Below are positions 12,401 through 25,300 of a stretch of 64,000 nt of DNA, piece by piece. How positions within the stretch are numbered: the first letter of the stretch is position 1; each line of letters opens with the position of its first letter. Location of the stretch: NCBI GenBank assembly GCA_032622095.1, contig CP136069.1:200419239-200483238 (forward strand), in the 5' to 3' direction. A model generated the notes under the pieces. That model did not search any database. It saw nothing but the letters and a program-made list of their open reading frames with translations, and had not been told where the DNA came from. The stretch comes from Siphonodentalium dalli (taxonomy: Eukaryota > Mollusca > Scaphopoda > Gadilida > Siphonodentaliidae). The position numbers and the translations under genes are program-made.

Positions 12401-12790
12401 CATGAGGCCCCCACCCCCCCCTTCGTACACCGTATGCCATGCCCTGCTATGAGGTACGCCGTATTCCGGCCCCTCTGTTAGGAGGTATTCGGTATTCCAA
12501 AAATACCGGAATTCGTACGCCGACCTTCGACACCTTTCAAAAAATGATCATAATAATAATATAAATGCGATTTTGTCACAATAAATTCACAGTTTGACAT
12601 ACAGATCGTCGATCATCTTCATTTTAGATCATTTTAGACGTGGACACTGCGGGATGACCGGCGTTCTTACGGCAGTAGAAAATTTATCCGGAAAATTCCA
12701 TATGCCATGGCTGTTAACTGGTATTCCGTATTCCACCCTCTGTGTTAAGTGGTATTTCGTATACCGGGGGGTAGGATGGGGGCCTCATAC
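12401..12790. repeat. Inverted-repeat element with ATGAGGCCCCCA ends
   Basis: The left end is ATGAGGCCCCCACC near 12401; the right end is the complement, GGGGGCCTCAT, near 12779-12789. Sub-terminal GTATTCCG/CGGTATAC-rich segments are also roughly inverted, as expected of an aged MITE of about 390 bp. No coding frame. Confidence 0.5.
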
Positions 12791-13259
12791 ATCAATTTTA
12801 CGTATCTTTGGAACTATATTTAGTCACCTATTATCTTATTTTGACCACCACAAGTTTGCAATAATGGTAATTCTTTCGGTATTGATATGAACAATATGAA
12901 CTGAGCCAGAGATAGACAATTTAAATCATAAAACCAAGAACCAAGATCATGTCATAAATCCTTACCAAATAAGTGGTACCAAAGCGGAGCGATGGGAGAT
13001 AACTCTGCCTGGAGTTTGATTTTTCCAGTAGAAAACGACAATAACGTTAACAGCCCAGCACACGACGTTATAACGTCATTTGGCAGGGAAGAAGTTAAAA
13101 CATTTAAACAAATTAAGGGTACTCAATTGTCACAATATGGGCGCGTTTGTTACACGTTATATGGGCCGATGTGACTTTACCCACCACAACGTGATTTCCA
13201 TAATACATGTAGCAACACAATGCAGAGTAACACGTACCTTTGTCTAAACCCGCATGGCT

Positions 13260-13466
13260 CTTTAAGAAATGAATGTAATGGGTGTGTGTTATTGTGTGAT
13301 ACGGCGCTGCGGTCGTTAGATATACACTGTGAACCGCGAACCAGTTCTCACTGCATGTGCCCCAAACGACCACAGCAGCGTATCACCCACACAATGTACC
13401 ACAACGATCACTGCGCCGTATCCCCCAATAACATATATATACACACCCACTCATTTCTTATAATGA
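13260..13466. repeat. Fold-back element, 207 bp
   Basis: The left arm has AAGAAATGA, TGGGTGTGT and GATACGGCGC; the right arm has the complements GCGCCGTATC, ACACACCCA and TCATTTCTT in mirrored order. An extra partial arm (CAGCGTATCACCCACACA, about 13374-13394) suggests an internal duplication. Open frames across it are artefacts. Confidence 0.6.
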
Positions 13467-14771
13467 TATAGCTTTTTGGTGATTTATTCCCATAAAATAT
13501 CTGAGTGTATTCTCATTTATTTTCACAAAATCTGCCGATAATTTGAGACTATCCCACGCAGCACATTCAATCCAATATTATATGTCCAAGCACTTAGCAA
13601 CGATAACTTACGTGATCGATATAAATAACTGGCTGCAGATGCAATTCTGCAGCTCTTCGAAAAACACGCCCAATTATTCTTCTGACCGCTTTTAGTGATT
13701 AGGTCAAATTATGTAAACAATTTGTGACGTCGTGTTCGTGTTACTGTCTGTGTGTTAGTGGGGCTCTGTGTTACTGGGATATGAAACGGGTGACCCAAAT
13801 AGCAGTTGACCGAACATGACACAGACAATCTATGTATAAATAGTATGCCGTAAATGCCCATAATATCATATACAGTGTGCTCGGCACTCCGTTCTCATTT
13901 CCGCCCATTATTGATATAAATGATCAATATACAAATTCTAAAGCCGCATTATACACCACACTACTCGATCGTAAAAGACTAAATCATTCTGATACTAACT
14001 GTAATATCTATTGATATTGAGTCAATAGCTACCGGACCACTTTACATAGGTATAATGGCCTTAATCGCCTTTCACAATGCGAGCCAATATTACCGGTGTT
14101 TACCCCGCGCGACTCTTCAATAGGCGGTTAGGTCGAACGTAGCAAGTGTTCCAATAAAAGCATGGACAATTTCAATGTTTACATGCATTTCACGAGTTTC
14201 GTTTCACACACCATGTGTATGTTTTTTTAGTGAGGTGTGCATCAGTAATTTGGAATAATCCTTGTGATGTATGGAATGATTATTTCTCTGTTGGCTGTGC
14301 ACAGCCATTGTATATCGATCTAAAGGTAAGTGGACGCAATTTACATGGCGATATAAAAGGTTATATTTGTTTGTCATGTCAAGGGTGGGGTGAAGGAGAA
14401 GATCACTCGATCTTTTCGACCATCCCGGGCGCTTCGCGCCCACCTACCACTCTCTCAGTCATGTCAAGGTACCCAGGGCATATAACGTGTCGTTATCCAC
14501 ACAGGGACATATATAGGGTCATGGCTATATGGTATCTGTGTGGGGTGTCCGCCAGGAAATTGTCCAATTGCACCCCCACCCATTGAACCACACCAAGCTC
14601 ACACGTTTGCGTAAATCCATTTGCAACCGCAAAATGTTCTCTCATAAGCCTGGATGGTAGCCGATTCTAAATGGAGCATTAGTTTGTTACCACTAGACAG
14701 GGGAGGAATGAAATTCATGAGAAATTGAAAAAAAAACAGAAAGTCAGTCGTCTAACGCCAGACAAATTCGC

Positions 14772-14861
14772 ACCCACACTGATTTGTTAGCCCGCCACCC
14801 CCACTGATGTGTTAGCCCGCCACCCACACTGATTTGTTAGCCCGCCACCCACAATGATTTG
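14772..14861. repeat. 29-bp tandem repeat, about 3-4 copies
   Basis: The unit contains CTGATTTGTTAGCCCGCCAC and is repeated with single-base changes (TGATGTG in one unit, AATGATTTG in the last). Confidence 0.8.
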
Positions 14862-15131
14862 TTGCTCTCAAATTAATATTAGCAGTTTTGACCGGCGAGG
14901 GACACACCGGGTCGACCACATTGTTTTAATCTGAACATGAAAACTACAAGATCCTATCATATATTGATGAACTGGCTTCAAGCTTTCCAATTGTTGGAAA
15001 TTTCCAACCGGATCGACACCCCCATATGGTTGGAAATTTACTGGTATAGCCATTACAGTCCCAATGTTTTACCAAAAAACTTTGACATGGGAGTGTCATG
15101 GGATAGATACTCTTGACATCAGATGATTTAA

Positions 15132-15375
15132 CCCTTTACCCAACAGAACGGCCCTGTGCCAATGCATTCTCTTATATATGCGAGTCGACCATAGGTCGCC
15201 TCGCATATATAAGAGAATGCATTAGCACAGGGCATAACTGTAACCATCACAATGTGGTCAATGAACCGGTTCCAATGATATCCATATCTGTATGGTGTTA
15301 TTGAGACAGACCGATTATATTTTAGGCTGTTGAAGCTTTATTTGGGCGTTTTTGGCCGTTTTGTTGGGTAAAGGG
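15132..15375. mobile_element. piggyBac-like MITE, copy A (TTAA target)
   Basis: The element begins CCCTTTACCCAACAGAACGG and ends CCGTTTTGTTGGGTAAAGGG, and TTAA flanks it on both sides (15128-15131 and 15376-15379). TTAA duplications and CCC-starting ends are characteristic of the piggyBac superfamily. The left half holds a long palindrome, CCAATGCATTCTCTTATATA plus its complement, centred on GACCATAGGTC. No transposase frame, so it is non-autonomous. Three further TTAA-flanked copies (47686, 53616, 58335) have the same ends. Confidence 0.8.
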
Positions 15376-15474
15376 TTAAAGGGGCACAAATAATTAACGA
15401 TAAAGATCGTGTATTATTGTTAACTTAAACGATAGAGATAACTTTATAGGGAGAGTGTCATGTAATATCACGAC

Positions 15475-15492
15475 GGGGGGGGGGGGGGGGGG
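15475..15492 (+). repeat. Poly-G run (18)
   Basis: An uninterrupted run of 18 G followed by CCGGGGG. Its length may be unreliable in any assembly. Confidence 0.9.
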
Positions 15493-16373
15493 CCGGGGGT
15501 CACGTGGTTTCGATGTTGGTGAGTACCACGCATTCAAAATGTGCAACATTCTGACCAAAGTTGCCAGTCGGGGGTTCGTGAAATACACAAGTCCGGGATT
15601 CATACATCTAGGAGAATCATTCGATTGACAACTTTGTTCAGAATGTTATAAAGAAAACAACTGTGAGGTTGGACACAATGCGGTATCAGCTTATTTGAAA
15701 AATAGTATCATATGCTCGTAGCTGCCAAACTACTATGTAATATATCATTATCATAGTTTATCACCATTTTCCTTGTTTCTGGTTGCGTTTGCGATCGTCT
15801 CGGCCATTTTGAATGCATGATACTCATCAACTCTAAATCACGTGATTCCCCACCGTGCATATGTGATGTTTACCTCAGGTGAGGTAATTAAAAGACTCGA
15901 AGGGGCACTACTAATTTACTCATTACTTACCCGAGCAACGTCAGGTACCCCAGTTGTGCACAATAAATACATTCCGGTTTTACATGACATCAAACAAGCA
16001 CATCACATGTGTTAAACTTATATATTTACATACTAAGTGTAATTATCACTAAATCCAGCATTCCGATTGGTCGGCGCCCACGTGACTAGTTGCAATTATG
16101 TCTGGGTGAACGCGCAACAGGTCATAACTGCAGCCCCATAATTACATCGACGCGTCGTCGGTATCGGAAAGAAGAACGCGTAATGTTTTGGGCGCATTTG
16201 GACTCGATCGCGCAGGATTGACTTAATAAATCATCATGTTTCAATATAAAGAGCCTCGTTGTTCCTGTTAACTTGGCCAAGGGCGCTATGGGATATTTGG
16301 GCTGGTTTTGTCACGATACACTTTTCGATTTAAATACATTTACAAAAGTGGCTTTTTCGCTAAATGTATATAA

Positions 16374-16538
16374 ATATAAGGATTAACTGTCATGTGGACT
16401 GTTTTTATGGAGATGTAACCGTGAGGTAAGTGGTCATAACTTGTATGTAAAACCCTTCGGGTTTTACACAAGTTATAACCACTTACCTCACGGTTACATC
16501 TCCATAAAAACAGTCCACATGACAGTTAATCCTTATAT
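16374..16538. repeat. Near-perfect 165-bp hairpin
   Basis: The left arm starts ATATAAGGATTAACTGTCAT and the right arm ends with its complement, ATGACAGTTAATCCTTATAT. The arms run about 78 bp with very few mismatches to a tiny central loop in AACCCTTCGGGTT. Such conservation implies a recent snapback insertion or active correction between arms. Non-coding. Confidence 0.85.
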
Positions 16539-19340
16539 AATAATATTAATAAATAAAACAAATATGTAATCACATGCTTGTGTCTCAAAGTCTTGTCAAT
16601 TTCACTTAATTAGTTGTATGTGCATGGCTGGGTAACGTACACTAATAGCAATAACAACAACAACTGTCGATAGCTCTGCATGATATACTTCATATGTTGT
16701 GGAAAGGACAAACATTCATGTAGCCTCTATATATATGATATACTGCATGCGCTACACAACCACCAACAATGACAACACCACGAAATAACAACATCAAAGA
16801 CGTTAATATGTTGCGAATATTGTCTACTTCACTGATTATAGTACTGGTTAAAGAAACATAACTTGCATATAGGAATGGTGGAGGGTCTATATGTTCAGTG
16901 CGTAGGAATGGTGGGTCGTCTCAGTTCAGAACTTGACTCATGATTTCTGCAATATAGCCATTAAAAAAAATCAAGAAAATCTACTTTGAATTAGATGAGA
17001 TCTTTGAGTCTTGAATCTTCAGAATTTTTCGCATTCTAAAAGGGAATGAAATTCATATCCAATTTGAATTTTGCTACTCAAAATACATTTTCTGTCCTGA
17101 TGGTCAGTACCATCCCATCTTCCGATTTCGACTGGCAGTTAGATGTTCGAAATTTACACATATGGTTCGATTTTTGTAATTATGCAGGCCGAGAATCGAT
17201 ATATTTCTCAAAGTAAATATCGTGTTTGAATTTCACCAAAAAGCCGATTTAACCAATATGTGCTCACAAGATTACCAATCACGATATCATATTTGCCGAA
17301 AACGTCATATAATAAAGAGTCATATAATAAAGAGTCATATAATAAAGAGTCATATAATAAAGAGTCATATAATAAAGAGTCATATAATAAAGAGTCATAT
17401 AATAAAGAGTCCTATAATAAAAGGGTCATATAATAAAGAGTCATATAATAAAGAGTCCTATATATAGAGTCCTATAATAAAGAGTCATATAATAAAGGGT
17501 CATATAATAAAGAGTCATATAATAAAGAGTCATATAATAAAGAGTCCTATAATAAAGAGTCCTATAATAAAGAGTCATATAATAAAGAGTCATATAATAA
17601 AGAGTCATATAATAAAGGGTCATATAATAAAGAGTCCTATAATAAAGGGTCATATAATAAAGGGTCATATAATAAAGAGTCCTATAATAAAGAGTCCTAT
17701 AATAAAGAGTCCTATAATAAAGAGTCATATAATAAAGGGTCATATAATAAAGAGTCCTATAATAAAGAGTCATATAATAAAGGGTCATATAATAAAGAGT
17801 CCTATAATAAAGAGTCCTATAATAAAGAGTCCTATAATAAAGAGTCATATAATAAAGGGTCATATAATAAAGAGTCATATAATAAAGGGTCATATAATAA
17901 AGTGTCATATAATAAAGGGTCATATAATAAAGAGTCATATAATAAAGGGTCATATAATGAAGAGGTCATATAATAAAGGGTCATATAATAAAGAGTCATA
18001 TAATAAAGGGTCATATAATAAAGAGTCATATAATAAAGAGTCATATAATAAAGAGTCCTATAATAAAGAGTCATATAATAAAGGGTCATATAATAAAGAG
18101 TCATATAATAAAGAGTCATATAATAAAGGGGTCATATAATAAAGGGTCATATAATAAAGAGTCATATAATAAAGGGTCATATAATAAAGAGTCATATAAT
18201 AAAGGGTCATATAATAAAGAGTCATATAATAAAGAGTCATATAATAAAGGGTCATATAATAAAGAGTCATATAATAAAGGGTCATATAATAAAGAGTCAT
18301 ATAATAAAGGGTCATATAATAAAGGGTCATATAATAAAGAGTCATATAATAAAGGGTCATATAATAAAGGGTCATATAATAAAGAGTCCTATAATAAAGA
18401 GTCCTATAATAAAGAGTCATATAATAAAGAGTCATATAATAAAGAGTCATATAATAAAGGGTCATATAATAAAGAGTCCTATAATAAAAGAGTCATATAA
18501 TAAAGAGTCATATAATAAAGGGTCATATAATAAAGAGTCATATAATAAAAGAGTCATATAATAAAGAGTCATATAATAAAGAGTCCTATAATAAAGGAGT
18601 CATATAATAAAGAGTAGGGTCATATAATAAAGGGTCATATAATAAAGGGTCATATAATAAAGAGTCATATAATAAAGAGTCATATAATAAAGGGTCATAT
18701 AATAAAGAGTCATATAATAAAGAGTCCTATAATAAAGGGTCATATAATAAAGGGTCATATAATAAAGAGTCCTATAATAAAGGGTCATATAATAAAGAGT
18801 CATATAATAAAGAGTCATATAATAAAGAGTCCTATAATAAAGGGTCATATAATAAAGAGTCATATAATAAAGAGCCCTATAATAAAGGGTCATATAATAA
18901 AGAGTCATATAATAAAGAGTCATATAATAAAGGGTCATATAATAAAGGGTCATATAATAAAGAGTCATATAATAAAGGGTCATATAATAAAGAGTCATAT
19001 AATAAAGAGTCATATAATAAAGGGTCATATAATAAAGGGTCATATAATAAAGAGTCATATAATAAAGGGTCATATAATAAAGAGTCATATAATAAAGAGT
19101 CATATAATAAAGGGTCATATAATAAAGAGTCATATAATAAAGGGTCATATAATAAAGGGTCATATAATAAAGAGTCATATAATAAAGGGTCATATAATAA
19201 AGAGTCATATAATAAAGGGTCATATAATAAAGAGTCATATAATAAAGGGTCATATAATAAAGAGTCATATAATAAAGGGTCATATAATAAAGAGTCATAT
19301 AATAAAGGGTCATATAATAAAGGGTCATATAATAAAGAGT

Positions 19341-22300
19341 CATTAATAAAGGGTCATATAATAAAGGGTCATATAATAAAGGGTCATATAATAAAGAGTC
19401 ATATAATAAAGAGTCCTATAATAAAGGGTCATATAATAAAGGGTCATATAATAAAGGGTCATATAATAAAGGGTCATATAATAAAGAGTCCTATAATAAA
19501 GAGTCATATAATAAAGAGTCCTATAATAAAGAGTCATATAATAAAGAGTCCTATAATAAAGGGTCATATAATAAAGGGTCATATAATAAAGGGTCATATA
19601 ATAAAGAGTCCTATAATAAAGGGTCATATAATAAAGAGTCATATAATAAAGGGTCATATAATAAAGAGTCCTATAATAAAGGGTCATATAATAAAGAGTC
19701 ATATAATAAAGGGTCATATAATAAAGAGTCATATAATAAAGGGTCATATAATAAAGAGTCATATAATAAAGGGTCATATAATAAAGAGTCATATAATAAA
19801 GGGTCATATAATAAAGAGTCCTATAATAAAGGGTCATATAATAAAGAGTCCTATAATAAAGGGTCATATAATAAAGAGTCATATAATAAAGAGTCATATA
19901 ATAAAGAGTCATATAATAAAGAGCCCTATAATAAAGAGTCATATAATAAAGAGTCATATAATAAAGAGTCATATAATAAGAGTCATATAATAAAGAGTCA
20001 TATAATAAAGAGTCATATAATAAAGAGTCATATAATAAAGAGTCATATAATAAAGAGTCATATAATAAAGAGTCCTATAATAAAGAGTCATATAATAAAG
20101 AGTCATATAATAAAGAGTCATATAATAAAGAGTCATATAATATAGGGTCATATAATAAAGAGTCATATAATAAAGAGTCATATAATAAAGAGTCATATAA
20201 TAAAGAGTCATATAATAAAGGGTCATATAATAAAGAGTCCTATAATAAAGAGTCATATAATAAAGAGTCATATAATAAAGAGTCATATAATAAAGGGTCA
20301 TATAATAAAGAGTCATATAATAAAGAGTCATATAATAAAGAGTCATATAATAAAGAGCCCTATAATAAAGAGTCATATAATAAAGAGTCATATAATATAG
20401 AGTCATATAATAAGAGTCATATAATAAAGAGTCATATAATAAAGAGTCATATAATAAAGAGTCATATAATAAAGAGTCATATAATAAAGAGCCCTATAAT
20501 AAAGAGTCATATAATAAAGAGTCCTATAATAAAGAGTCATATAATAAAGAGTCATATAATAAAGAGTCATATAATAAAGGGTCATATAATAAAGAGTCAT
20601 ATAATAAAGGGTCATATAATAAAGAGTCATATAATAAAGAGTCATATAATAAAGAGTCATATAATAAAGGGTCATATAATAAAGAGTCCTATAATAAAGA
20701 GTAATATAATAAAGGGTCATATAATAAAGAGTCCTATAATAAAGAGTCATATAATAAAGGGTCATATAATAAAGAGTCATATAATAAAGGGTCATATAAT
20801 AAAGAGTCATATAATAAAGAGTCATATAATAAAGAGTCATATAATAAAGAGTCCTATAATAAAGAGTCCTATAATAAAGAGTCATATAATAAGAGTCATA
20901 TAATAAAGAGTCATATAATAAAGAGTCATATAATAAAGGGTCATATAATAAAGAGTCCTATAATAAAGAGTCATATAATAAAGAGTCATATAATAAAGAG
21001 TCCTATAATAAAGGGTCATATAATAAAGAGTCATATAATAAAGAGTCATATAATAAAGGGTCATATAATAAAGAGTCCTATAATAAAGAGTCATATAATA
21101 AAGAGTCATATAATAAAGAGTCCTATAATAAAGGGTCATATAATAAAGAGTCATATAATAAAGAGTCATATAATAAAGAGTCATATAATAAAGAGTCATA
21201 TAATAAAGAGTCATATAATAAAGAGTCATATAATAAAGAGTCATATAATAAAGAGTCATATAATAAAGAGTCCTATAATAAAGAGTCATATAATAAAGAG
21301 TCATATAATAAAGGGTCATATAATAAAGAGTCATATAATAAAGAGTCATATAATAAAGAGTCATATAATAAGAGTCATATAATAAAGAGTCATATAATAA
21401 AGGGTCATATAATAAAGAGTCCTATAATAAAGAGTCATATAATAAAGGGTCATATAATAAAGAGTCATATAATAAAGGGTCATATAATAAAGAGTCATAT
21501 AATAAAGAGTCATATAATAAAGAGTCCTATAATAAAGAGTCCTATAATAAAGAGTCATATAATAAGAGTCATATAATAAAGAGTCATATAATAAAGAGTC
21601 ATATAATAAAGGGTCATATAATAAAGAGTCCTATAATAAAGAGTCATATAATAAAGAGTCATATAATAAAGAGTCCTATAATAAAGGGTCATATAATAAA
21701 GAGTCATATAATAAAGAGTCATATAATAAAGGGTCATATAATAAAGAGTCCTATAATAAAGAGTCATATAATAAAGAGTCATATAATAAAGAGTCCTATA
21801 ATAAAGGGTCATATAATAAAGAGTCATATAATAAAGAGTCATATAATAAAGAGTCATATAATAAAGAGTCATATAATAAAGAGTCATATAATAAAGAGTC
21901 ATATAATAAAGAGTCATATAATAAAGAGTCCTATAATAAAGAGTCATATAATAAAGAGTCATATAATAAAGGGTCATATAATAAAGAGTCATATAATAAA
22001 GAGTCATATAATAAAGAGTCATATAATAAGAGTCATATAATAAAGAGTCATATAATAAAGGGTCATATAATAAAGAGTCATATAATAAAGAGTCATATAA
22101 TAAAGGGTCATATAATAAAGGGTCATATAATAAAGAGTCATATAATAAAGAGTCCTATAATAAAGAGTCATATAATAAAGGGTCATATAATAAAGAGTCA
22201 TATAATAAAGAGTCATATAATAAAGGGTCATATAATAAAGAGTCATATAATAAAGGGTCATATAATAAAGAGTCATATAATAAAGAGTCATATAATAAAG

Positions 22301-25300
22301 AGTCATATAATAAAGAGTCATATAATAAAGGGTCATATAATAAAGGGTCATATAATAAAGGGTCATATAATAAAGAGTCCTATAATAAAGAGTCCTATAA
22401 TAAAGGGTCATATAATAAAGAGTCATATAATAAAGAGTCATATAATAAAGAGTCATATAATAAAGAGTCATATAATAAAGGGTCATATAATAAAGGGTCA
22501 TATAATAAAGGGTCATATAATAAAGAGTCCTATAATAAAGGGTCATATAATAAAGAGTCATATAATAAAGAGTCCTATAATAAAGAGTCATATAATAAAG
22601 GGTCATATAATAAAGAGTCATATAATAAAGAGTCATATAATAAAGGGTCATATAATAAAGAGTCATATAATAAAGGGTCATATAATAAAGAGTCATATAA
22701 TAAAGAGTCATATAATAAAGAGTCATATAATAAAGAGCCCTATAATAAAGAGTCATATAATAAAGGGTCATATAATAAAGAGTCATATAATAAAGAGTCC
22801 TATAATAAAGAGTCATATAATAAAGAGTCCTATAATAAAGAGTCATATAATAAAGAGTCATATAATAAAGAGTCATATAATAAAGGGTCATATAATAAAG
22901 GGTCATATAATAAAGAGTCCTATAATAAAGGGTCATATAATAAAGAGTCATATAATAAAGAGTCATATAATAAAGAGTCATATAATAAAGAGCCCTATAA
23001 TAAAGAGTCATATAATAAAGAGTCATATAATAAAGAGTCATATAATAAGAGTCATATAATAAAGAGTCATATAATAAAGAGTCATATAATAAAGAGTCAT
23101 ATAATAAAGAGTCATATAATAAAGAGCCCTATAATAAAGAGTCATATAATAAAGAGTCCTATAATAAAGAGTCATATAATAAAGAGTCATATAATAAAGA
23201 GTCATATAATAAAGAGTCATATAATAAAGGGTCATATAATAAAGAGTCATATAATAAAGAGTCATATAATAAAGAGTCATATAATAAAGAGTCATATAAT
23301 AAAGGGTCATATAATAAAGAGTCCTATAATAAAGAGTCATATAATAAAGAGTCATATAATAAAGAGTCATATAATAAAGGGTCATATAATAAAGAGTCAT
23401 ATAATAAAGAGTCATATAATAAAGAGTCATATAATAAAGAGCCCTATAATAAAGAGTCATATAATAAAGAGTCATATAATATAGAGTCATATAATAAGAG
23501 TCATATAATAAAGAGTCATATAATAAAGAGTCATATAATAAAGAGTCATATAATAAAGAGTCATATAATAAAGAGCCCTATAATAAAGAGTCATATAATA
23601 AAGAGTCCTATAATAAAGAGTCATATAATAAAGAGTCATATAATAAAGAGTCATATAATAAAGGGTCATATAATAAAGAGTCATATAATAAAGGGTCATA
23701 TAATAAAGAGTCATATAATAAAGAGTCATATAATAAAGAGTCATATAATAAAGGGTCATATAATAAAGAGTCCTATAATAAAGAGTCATATAATAAAGGG
23801 TCATATAACAAAGAGTCCTATAATAAAGAGTCATATAATAAAGGGTCATATAATAAAGAGTCATATAATAAAGGGTCATATAATAAAGAGTCATATAATA
23901 AAGAGTCATATAATAAAGAGTCATATAATAAAGAGTCCTATAATAAAGAGTCCTATAATAAAGAGTCATATAATAAGAGTCATATAATAAAGAGTCATAT
24001 AATAAAGAGTCATATAATAAAGGGTCATATAATAAAGAGTCCTATAATAAAGAGTCATATAATAAAGAGTCATATAATAAAGAGTCCTATAATAAAGGGT
24101 CATATAATAAAGAGTCATATAATAAAGAGTCATATAATAAAGGGTCATATAATAAAGAGTCCTATAATAAAGAGTCATATAATAAAGAGTCATATAATAA
24201 AGAGTCCTATAATAAAGGGTCATATAATAAAGAGTCATATAATAAAGGGTCATATAATAAAGAGTCATATAATAAAGGGTCATATAATAAAGAGTCATAT
24301 AATAAAGGGTCATATAATAAAGAGTCATATAATAAAGGGTCATATAATAAAGGGTCATATAATAAAGAGTCATTAATAAAGGGTCATATAATAAAGGGTC
24401 ATATAATAAAGGGTCATATAATAAAGAGTCATATAATAAAGAGTCCTATAATAAAGGGTCATATAATAAAGGGTCATATAATAAAGGGTCATATAATAAA
24501 GGGTCATATAATAAAGAGTCCTATAATAAAGAGTCATATAATAAAGAGTCCTATAATAAAGAGTCATATAATAAAGAGTCCTATAATAAAGGGTCATATA
24601 ATAAAAAGTCATATAATAAAGGGTCATATAATAAAGAGTCCTATAATAAAGGGTCATATAATAAAGAGTCATATAATAAAGGGTCATATAATAAAGAGTC
24701 CTATAATAAAGGGTCATATAATAAAGAGTCATATAATAAAGGGTCATATAATAAAGAGTCATATAATAAAGGGTCATATAATAAAGAGTCATATAATAAA
24801 GGGTCATATAATAAAGAGTCATATAATAAAGGGTCATATAATAAAGAGTCCTATAATAAAGGGTCATATAATAAAGAGTCCTATAATAAAGGGTCATATA
24901 ATAAAGAGTCATATAATAAAGAGTCATATAATAAAGAGCCCTATAATAAAGAGTCATATAATAAAGAGTCATATAATAAAGAGTCATATAATAAGAGTCA
25001 TATAATAAAGAGTCATATAATAAAGAGTCATATAATAAAGAGTCATATAATAAAGAGTCATATAATAAAGAGTCATATAATAAAGAGTCCTATAATAAAG
25101 AGTCATATAATAAAGAGTCATATAATAAAGAGTCATATAATAAAGAGTCATATAATATAGGGTCATATAATAAAGAGTCATATAATAAAGAGTCATATAA
25201 TAAAGAGTCATATAATAAAGAGTCATATAATAAAGGGTTATATAATAAAGAGTCCTATAATAAAGAGTCATATAATAAAGAGTCATATAATAAAGAGTCA

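Noticed and set aside
13113-13471. Two overlapping 83-86-codon frames on opposite strands
   Set aside because: They cover a fold-back element, so each is the shadow of an inverted repeat.
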